A stretch of 5,613 bases of DNA from Hyphomonadaceae bacterium (GTDB lineage Bacteria > Pseudomonadota > Alphaproteobacteria > Caulobacterales > Aquidulcibacteraceae), in the NCBI GenBank assembly GCA_025458365.1, contig JALOSP010000111.1, forward strand, positions 1 through 5,613. Reading direction: 5' to 3'. The notes under the pieces were generated by a model. It was not told the DNA's origin, made no database searches, and saw nothing but the letters and a program-made list of their open reading frames with translations. Below, piece by piece: positions 1 to 4,466 of this stretch; position 1 is the first letter of the stretch; each line of letters starts with the position of its first letter. Both the position numbers and the translations under genes were made by a program.

Positions 1-496
1 CGATGGCTACGAACGGAAAAGCGAATGTGGTGTGGGCAATCACGATCTGGCTGAGATTGAGCGGATAGGGCAGGTCATTCGGCCACTCGATCCGGGCAAA
101 GAACATCAGCACGGCCACGCCCATGCAGATTTCCGGCACCACGATCGGCAGGCTCATCCCTGCTTCCAGCGGGCCTTTCCACGGAAACTTGAAGCGCCAG
201 AACATGAAGGCCATCAGGGCGCCAAGGATGATCGATAACACGGTGACAACCAGCGCGATCAACATGGAATTGAGCAAGGCTTCACGCAGCCCGTCATTCT
301 CCCACAGCTTCTCATACCATTTCAGGGTGAAGCCCTTCCAGGCGGTGGACCGCCTGCTGTCGTTGAAGCTGAAGGCGATCAGCACCAGCAACGGCACATA
401 GAGGAACAGCATGACCGCGGCGATCCACAGCCGGATCGGCCACGAGCGGATGTAATCCAGTGGCGCGCGGTCTGACTTCTTGAACAGCGGCAGCAT
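1..496 (-). CDS. potI: Polyamine ABC transporter inner-membrane permease PotI/PotC-like (partial, 3' end outside window)
   Basis: Second permease subunit of a putrescine/spermidine ABC importer; it would pair with PotH to form the membrane channel. I translated 165 residues from the ATG at 494-496 to the window edge; the family is about 260-280 residues, so roughly the last 100, including the EAA loop that docks the ATPase, are missing. Seen: a short basic cytoplasmic N-terminus (MLPLFKKSDRAP), a first membrane segment around residues 24-43 (AVMLFLYVPLLVLIAFSFN), a periplasmic stretch with KGFTLKWYEKLW, a second membrane segment around 71-94, then LPIVVPEICMGVAVLMFF and IAHTTFAFPFVAI, which match the PotC/PotI pattern of LP.I.PEI..G and I.H..F..PFV. 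The start lies 2 nt after the potH stop and has a GGAGG site inside the potH 3' end, so the two are probably translationally coupled. PotI versus PotC is decided only by neighbourhood. Confidence 0.93.
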   Translation of the reverse strand, partial: MLPLFKKSDRAPLDYIRSWPIRLWIAAVMLFLYVPLLVLIAFSFNDSRRSTAWKGFTLKWYEKLWENDGLREALLNSMLIALVVTVLSIILGALMAFMFWRFKFPWKGPLEAGMSLPIVVPEICMGVAVLMFFARIEWPNDLPYPLNLSQIVIAHTTFAFPFVAI

Positions 497-498
497 GT

Positions 499-1392
499 TC
501 AATGGCCTCCGCGTTTGGCCGCGTCCTTGTCGATCATGCCGCGCACGATGAAAAAGGCCAGCGTGATGTACATCAGCAGGAACGACAGGGCAGCACCAAA
601 TGGCCAGTCATTGGCGCGTTTGAACTGGCGCTCGATCAGGCTGGCGATCATCAGGTCATTCGGCCCGCCCAGCATTTCCGGCGTGAGGTAAGAACCCAGT
701 GCCGGGATGAAGGTGATGATCACCCCGGCGACGATGCCCGGCAGGGCCAGCGGCACCACGATGCGCATGATGGTCTGGAAGTGCCCTGCCCCAAGGTCGA
801 GGCTGGCCTCGATCAAGCTCTTGTCCAGCCGGTCAAGCGCGGCATAGAGCGGCAGCACCATGAACGGCAGGTGGACGTAGATCAGGCCAATGATCACGGC
901 GGTCTGGTTGTAAAGCAGCGGCATTGGGGCAAATGCGCCCATGGGCAGGCCGATCCCGACCAGCAGATTGTGCACCGCCTCTGCACCCGAATTGATCAGG
1001 CCCTTGGTGCCCAGCACCGAGATCATCGCATAGGTGCGGATCAACAGATTGGTCCAGAATGGCAGCATGATCAGCATCAGCAGCCAGGCTTTGGTCTTGG
1101 GGCTGGCAAAGGTCATGGCCAGAGCAATCGGGAAAGCGGCGATCAGGCAGATCAGCGTCGTCAGCCCCGCTATCCAGACGGAATCCAGCAGAACCGTCAG
1201 GATCAGTGGATCGAGCGCACGGGCGTAATTGGCGAAGGTGCCGGAAATCTTCACGCCAATCAGGCCTGTCGTCTCGCCGAAGGAGTAGAGCCAGACGAGG
1301 CTCATCGGCACGACAAAGAAGATTACGAACCACAGCGTCGGCGGCGCCATGGTGATCAGGAAAAACTTCCTGTCTTCCCGCCAGTCCTGCAT
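499..1392 (-). CDS. potH: Polyamine ABC transporter inner-membrane permease PotH/PotB-like
   Basis: First permease subunit of a putrescine/spermidine ABC importer (binding-protein-dependent transport inner-membrane family). The protein has 297 residues, close to the usual length. About six hydrophobic segments are visible, near residues 11-38, 64-94, 102-124, 162-186, 215-237 and 265-286. The cytoplasmic EAA loop that contacts the ATPase is intact: EASLDLGAG at 195-203 followed by IVVPLALPGI at 211-220. Family signatures include LPFWTNLLIRTYA (110-122), YVHLPFMVLPLYAAL (172-186) and LTPEMLGGPNDLMI (236-249); the second matches E. coli PotH closely (YVPFMVLPIYTAL). The ATG at 1390-1392 has a modest GGGGG Shine-Dalgarno-like stretch 6 nt upstream (1399-1403). 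The gene begins 213 bp after the binding-protein gene, with no ATPase gene between them, unlike E. coli potFGHI. PotH is preferred over PotB on sequence and on the nearby ligase genes. Confidence 0.95.
   Translation of the reverse strand: MQDWREDRKFFLITMAPPTLWFVIFFVVPMSLVWLYSFGETTGLIGVKISGTFANYARALDPLILTVLLDSVWIAGLTTLICLIAAFPIALAMTFASPKTKAWLLMLIMLPFWTNLLIRTYAMISVLGTKGLINSGAEAVHNLLVGIGLPMGAFAPMPLLYNQTAVIIGLIYVHLPFMVLPLYAALDRLDKSLIEASLDLGAGHFQTIMRIVVPLALPGIVAGVIITFIPALGSYLTPEMLGGPNDLMIASLIERQFKRANDWPFGAALSFLLMYITLAFFIVRGMIDKDAAKRGGH
506..510 (-). promoter_or_regulatory. Ribosome binding site of potI inside the end of potH
   Basis: The minus strand reads GGAGG here, 9 nt before the potI ATG at 494-496. 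It lies within the last codons of potH, whose TGA (499-501) is only 2 nt from the potI start. This supports the chosen potI start and suggests translational coupling that keeps the two channel subunits in equal amounts. Confidence 0.7.
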
Positions 1393-1430
1393 GCCCGGCC
1401 CCCAAGCAACGACAAAAGCCTTCCGCTGAC

Positions 1431-1443
1431 CGGCAGGCTGCCG
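1431..1443. promoter_or_regulatory. Perfect 13-bp odd palindrome upstream of potH (possible operator)
   Basis: CGGCAG-G-CTGCCG is a perfect 6-bp inverted repeat around one central base, about 40 bp before the potH start. The one-base centre makes it unsuitable as an RNA hairpin, so if it is functional it would be a dimeric protein-binding site. Short palindromes occur by chance in GC-rich DNA, and no regulator family can be named from it. Confidence 0.2.
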
Positions 1444-1544
1444 ACCACAACGAGATGGGCAGGATGTGCCCCCTCACCAAAAAACGCAAGCCGCACAACG
1501 GCATTTGTCCTATCGGTGCTCTTGGGGCCGCTTTTGGACGCGAA

Positions 1545-1574
1545 ACCCCCGCCAGTCGTCCAACTGACGGGGGT
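1545..1574 (-). terminator. Strong stem-loop after the binding-protein gene (terminator-like or RNA-stabilising hairpin)
   Basis: Arms 1545-1556 and 1563-1574 pair over 12 positions around a 6-nt loop. In the minus-strand transcript all 12 positions pair, one as a G-U wobble (1552/1567); read on the plus strand the same position is a C-A mismatch, so the structure favours transcripts of the pot genes. The stem base is a run of five G-C pairs. It lies 31 nt after the potF TGA (1606-1608) and is followed by only three U residues and then CG, so it is an imperfect intrinsic terminator. Partial termination or protection of the potF mRNA 3' end would make the binding protein more abundant than the permeases, a known arrangement in binding-protein operons such as malE-malF. 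Confidence 0.6.
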
Positions 1575-1605
1575 GATCTCGGGCCGTGCTGTGCGGCAAC
1601 AGGTG

Positions 1606-2772
1606 TCAGGCAGCCTTCACCCGGGTCATCGCCTCTTCGATCCGGCGCGCCTCGTCCGGGCCGGTGAACTTGCCGAACTCGGACTTTTCCAGGATCGCCG
1701 CCGACGGGAAGGTGATTGGATTGGTCTTGTAGGCTTCGTCCATCAGGTCCTTGGCTGCCTTGTTCGGTGTCGGATACTGGATCGCCTTGGCAATCCCGGC
1801 GCCGACCTGGCCGTCCAACATGAAGTTGATGAAGGCATGGGCATTGTTTGGCGAGGGTGCGCCTTTGGGGATCGCCATGCAGTCGGTGCTCTTCAACGAG
1901 CCTTCGCTGGGCACGACAAAGCCGATATCGTCATCCTCGGCGGCAATCTGGGCAATATCGCCATTGTACTCGATCACCAGATCGACTTCGCCACGTGCCA
2001 GCAAGTCCTGGCCATCGTCGCTGTGGAAATTGGTGATTCGTGGCTTCTGCTTGATCAGCAGGTCCTCAGCCTGCTTCACCAGCTCAGCCGAGGTGTCGTT
2101 CAGCGACTTGCCCAGATATTTGAAGGCCAGCCGGAACAGGTCCTGGCTCTCGCCCAACCAGGAAATCCGCCCGGCATAATCCTCACTTTCGAAGACAGAG
2201 CGCCAGCTGTCGGGCACAACCCCGCCCTTCAACTTGGACTTGCGATAGCCAATCCCGAGGATCAGCCAGACGTAGGGCATCGAGTGCTTCCAGCCCGGAT
2301 CGAACTGGCTGTCTTGAAACTCGGGCAACAGATTGGCCTTGTTGGGGATCTTGCTGTGATCCAGCTCCATCAACAGGTCTTCGGCAACCATCCGCTCGAC
2401 ATAGTCGTTGGACGGCATGATCACGTCATAGCCTGGATTCCCGGCGCTGAACTTGGCAAACAGCTCGTCGTTGCTTGCAAACAGATCCATCTGGACTTCG
2501 ACGTTCGAGGCGGTCTTGAAGTCGGCCAGTGTGGTCTCACCGATATAGGTGTCCCAGTTGTAGAATTTCAGAACGGCCTGTTCGCCACCTTCCACTTTGA
2601 AGGCAGCCGGCGCCCCGGCCGATGTGGCCTCCGCCTCGCCGCCACCGCCGCACCCGGCCAGCGAGAAGCCCGCGGCTGTGGCACCCAATGCCGCCAGAAA
2701 CGCCCGGCGCGAGCCTGGCGTGCCTTTCATGAAATGGAGTGTTTCTTCGGGCGTGGCACGCTTGATCGTCAT
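1606..2772 (-). CDS. potF: Polyamine (putrescine/spermidine) ABC transporter substrate-binding lipoprotein, PotF/PotD family
   Basis: Extracytoplasmic receptor that captures a polyamine and delivers it to PotH/PotI. With the ATG at 2770-2772 the protein has 388 residues. This start is preferred because GGGGA lies 9 nt upstream (2782-2786); a longer GTG start at 2833-2835 has no Shine-Dalgarno sequence. The N-terminus has a twin-arginine motif (SRRAFL, 21-26), a hydrophobic stretch and a lipobox (SLAGC) with Cys41 as the probable lipidated residue, then a Gly/Ala/Glu-rich linker to about 60. The mature domain starts with KFYNWDTYIGE (69-79), the PotD/PotF hallmark. By-eye alignment keeps the acidic ligand residues: E208 and D211 (PotD D168/E171), YNGD at 269-272 (PotF WAGD), D297 (PotD D257) and Y333. 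The aromatic at PotD W255 / PotF F276 appears to be Ser295, so ligand preference may differ. The two ligase genes lie upstream, permease genes downstream. Confidence 0.94.
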   Translation of the reverse strand: MTIKRATPEETLHFMKGTPGSRRAFLAALGATAAGFSLAGCGGGGEAEATSAGAPAAFKVEGGEQAVLKFYNWDTYIGETTLADFKTASNVEVQMDLFASNDELFAKFSAGNPGYDVIMPSNDYVERMVAEDLLMELDHSKIPNKANLLPEFQDSQFDPGWKHSMPYVWLILGIGYRKSKLKGGVVPDSWRSVFESEDYAGRISWLGESQDLFRLAFKYLGKSLNDTSAELVKQAEDLLIKQKPRITNFHSDDGQDLLARGEVDLVIEYNGDIAQIAAEDDDIGFVVPSEGSLKSTDCMAIPKGAPSPNNAHAFINFMLDGQVGAGIAKAIQYPTPNKAAKDLMDEAYKTNPITFPSAAILEKSEFGKFTGPDEARRIEEAMTRVKAA

Positions 2773-2922
2773 GTTGGATGGTCCCCGGACTATGCCATGC
2801 CCCCCTTCGGCCTGGCTCTGCGCAAAACTAAGCACGCAACGCGGGTGCTGCCAAGCAGCCGGTTCGAGACCGCGCAGTCACGGGGCCGTGTCTGGCGCGG
2901 CGGGCGCATGACGCTCCCTGCC
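2773..2922 (-). other. 150-bp intergenic gap between ligase 2 and potF, possible leader/promoter region
   Basis: No gene is visible. It contains a small perfect inverted repeat, GCTGC-CAA-GCAGC (2847-2859), and on the minus strand a TTGGCA box with a poor -10 candidate (TTAGTT) 17 bp downstream, so any promoter call here is weak. The gap is long enough for potF to have its own transcription start, but co-transcription from the ligase genes is equally possible. Confidence 0.3.
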
Positions 2923-4308
2923 TCACGCGTTGCGGAAACCCCAATCAAAGTCCTGCACCGGGATTTCGGCCATGTGCCTGTCGCGCTCGGTCTCTTTGAT
3001 GATCCGCATCATCCGCACAGCGCGACTGCCTAGATATGAGGCAAGGATCCCGTCATCCGCCAGCGCCTCGATGGCTGCATCCCAGCTCCTTGGCAGGCGG
3101 GTGATGGCCTTGTCGGTCTGGGAATAGGCGTCGCCTTCGATGGCAGGGCCGGGATCACCCTTGTGGGTCAATCCGTGGTGAACCCCTGCCAGCACGGCGG
3201 CGAGCGCCAGATGCGGCGGGGCATCGGCGCCGCAGATCCGGTGTTCGATATGACGGCTGGATGCGGGGCCGGCGGTGACGCGCAAGGAGACCGTGCGGTT
3301 GTTCACGCCCCAAGTCGCGGCTGTGGGGGCATAGGCCTGGCCCACAAACCGGCGCCAGGAATTGGCGTTGGGTGCGAATATCCCCATGCTCTGAGGCATC
3401 AGATGGGCCATGCCCCAGACCGCGTGGCGCAGGGCCGGTGTGCCCTGGGGATCATCGGCGCCGAAGATGTTGGTGCCCTTGTCATCCAGAACACTGACAT
3501 GGATGTGCATCCCAGAGCCCGGCAGGCCCATGAAGGGCTTGGCCATGAAGGTGGCTTCCATGCCGTGGGCCACAGCCACACCCTTCACCAGCCGCTTGAA
3601 CATCACCGCATCATCAGCCACCCGCAGGGCGTCGGGCCGGTGGTCCAGACCGATTTCGAGCTGGCCGGGCGAGATTTCCGCAATCATTGCCTCGATCGGC
3701 AGGCCCTGTGCTTCGGCAGCGGCATAGAGGTCGCGCAGGTAGGGCATCTGGTCGTCAAGCTCGCGGAAGCCGTTGGTCTCGGCGGCAAACGGGACAAAGC
3801 CGGTGACGGGCGAACGGGCGGGCTTCGGGGCCGTTCCATTGGCACGCTGGTCACACAGGTAGAATTCCAGCTCGCAGGCCACATCAGGGGTCAGGCGGTC
3901 AGCGGTGAATCGGTCGAGCACGCCCTGCAGGATCACCCGCGGGTCAAGTTCGTCAGGCACGTTGTCGAGTGTATGCAGCGAGCCGATGAACTGCCCCACA
4001 TCATCCCCCAGCCATGGTGCAGGCGCCAAGGTGCCAGCCGTCGGCCGCACCACCCGGTCCACATCACCGGTCTCCCACACCAGCCCGGTTGCCTCGCAAT
4101 CGGCACCGGTATTGTCCACCACCAGGATCGAGCCGGGCAGGAAACGCCCGCTCTTCCAGATGCCTGCCATCTCGTGGCGCAGCACCCGCTTGCCCCGCAA
4201 CGGGCCAAACAGCGGCTGCACCATCACATCGAAGAACTTCATGGTCGGGTGAGCGTCCAGGAAGGCGTCAAGCTCGGCTTGGGTGGAAACATGGAGGGGT
4301 TGGGTCAT
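2923..4308 (-). CDS. puuA: Glutamine synthetase-family gamma-glutamylpolyamine ligase, PuuA-like (ligase 2)
   Basis: Probable ATP-dependent cytoplasmic ligase joining glutamate to the amino group of putrescine or a related amine, the first step of the Puu pathway. With the ATG at 4306-4308 it has 461 residues (E. coli PuuA 472). The N-terminal beta-grasp domain shows FFDVMVQPLFGPLRGKRV (25-42), resembling PuuA VDVLLTDLNG.FRGKR. Catalytic-domain motifs follow: metal-site E-x-E at 146-148 (CELEFY), EISPGQLE (211-218), SGMHIHVS (265-272), NANSWRRF (314-321), WGVNNRTVSLR (333-343) and RHIEHR (352-357), so ATP, metal and glutamate positions look intact. The usual GADANPYL segment is GADAPPHL (360-367), a change at two normally conserved positions. 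The start has only a weak Shine-Dalgarno sequence; a GTG at 4384-4386 would extend the frame by 26 residues through the repeat at 4330-4368 and looks false. The amine substrate cannot be read from sequence. Glutamine synthesis itself is unlikely given the clade and neighbours. Confidence 0.88.
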   Translation of the reverse strand: MTQPLHVSTQAELDAFLDAHPTMKFFDVMVQPLFGPLRGKRVLRHEMAGIWKSGRFLPGSILVVDNTGADCEATGLVWETGDVDRVVRPTAGTLAPAPWLGDDVGQFIGSLHTLDNVPDELDPRVILQGVLDRFTADRLTPDVACELEFYLCDQRANGTAPKPARSPVTGFVPFAAETNGFRELDDQMPYLRDLYAAAEAQGLPIEAMIAEISPGQLEIGLDHRPDALRVADDAVMFKRLVKGVAVAHGMEATFMAKPFMGLPGSGMHIHVSVLDDKGTNIFGADDPQGTPALRHAVWGMAHLMPQSMGIFAPNANSWRRFVGQAYAPTAATWGVNNRTVSLRVTAGPASSRHIEHRICGADAPPHLALAAVLAGVHHGLTHKGDPGPAIEGDAYSQTDKAITRLPRSWDAAIEALADDGILASYLGSRAVRMMRIIKETERDRHMAEIPVQDFDWGFRNA

Positions 4309-4329
4309 GGTTCTTGCACTCTGGGATTT

Positions 4330-4368
4330 CCCTCTCCCCGCGCAGTGGCGAGAGGGCAGGGTGAGGGG
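4330..4368 (-). repeat. Palindromic intergenic repeat, copy A (reverse orientation)
   Basis: Perfect 7-bp stem CCCTCTC (4330-4336) / GAGAGGG (4350-4356), followed by the tail CAGGGTGAGGGG (4357-4368). Read on the minus strand it gives CCCCTCACCC, a spacer, then the CCCTCTC-type stem, the same order as copy B on the plus strand. The inner part of the stem is degenerate compared with copy B. It resembles the CCCTCACCC...CCCTCTCCCCG REP-like palindromes that recur between genes in many GC-rich proteobacteria; that comparison is from memory. Confidence 0.75.
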
Positions 4369-4415
4369 TCTTCCGGTTACGCTCACAAACGCAAGCGGTG
4401 CGCTATCGTCGGGAG

Positions 4416-4458
4416 CCCCTCACCCCCGACCCCTCTCCCCGCTTCACGGGGCGAGGGG
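4416..4458 (+). repeat. Palindromic intergenic repeat, copy B (forward orientation)
   Basis: Starts with CCCCTCACCC (4416-4425) and then forms a 12-position stem, 4430-4441 with 4447-4458, around the loop CTTCA, with a single mismatch (4436/4452). It lies 8 bp beyond the ligase 1 stop codon (4467-4469), so it would form a strong hairpin in the 3' untranslated part of that message. No U-tract follows on the minus strand, so it is better viewed as a REP-like element than a classical terminator. It matches copy A in opposite orientation. Confidence 0.8.
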
Positions 4459-4466
4459 AGATCACA

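Larger units (their letters stand above)
4309..4466 (-). other. 158-bp intergenic gap between the two ligases, dominated by inverted repeats
   Basis: No gene is visible. More than half of the gap is taken by two palindromic repeat copies (4330-4368 and 4416-4458). The 47 bp between them holds AAACGCAAGC (4387-4396), a 10-mer that also occurs in the gap before potH (1482-1491). No convincing promoter is seen. Because of the stems, transcription or mRNA stability is probably changed between ligase 1 and ligase 2. Confidence 0.5.

Noticed and set aside
1479..1502. Possible intrinsic terminator with a T6 run on the minus strand
   Set aside because: The only stem before the T-run (GCCG/CGGC, 4 bp) is too short and is separated from the T-run by several bases; the hairpin at 1545-1574 is far stronger.
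833..1504. Minus-strand frame of 223 codons overlapping potH in another frame
   Set aside because: It is a shadow of potH: the transmembrane and EAA motifs are in the potH frame, and this one yields a low-complexity Arg/Ala/Asp-rich product.
2773..2835. N-terminal extension of the binding protein to a GTG at 2833-2835
   Set aside because: It has no Shine-Dalgarno sequence and would put over 20 extra residues before an already adequate signal peptide; the ATG at 2770-2772 has GGGGA at proper spacing.
502..3033. Very long plus-strand open frame (843 codons) running antisense across potH, both gaps, potF and the end of ligase 2
   Set aside because: It is codon-aligned with all three minus-strand genes (all share one frame). 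Stops on the plus strand would require the sense codons TTA, CTA or TCA, which are rare in GC-rich genomes; the frame ends exactly where ligase 2 uses a CTA Leu codon (3031-3033). The product is rich in His, Gln, Arg and Asp without any recognisable domain.
4309..4386. N-terminal extension of ligase 2 to a GTG at 4384-4386
   Set aside because: The extra 26 residues would be encoded by the palindromic repeat, and PuuA-like homology starts only after the ATG at 4306-4308.
4373..4390. Resemblance of the minus-strand TTTGTGAGCGTAACC stretch to the lac operator
   Set aside because: The match is partial, lacks dyad symmetry, and no LacI-type regulator is in view.
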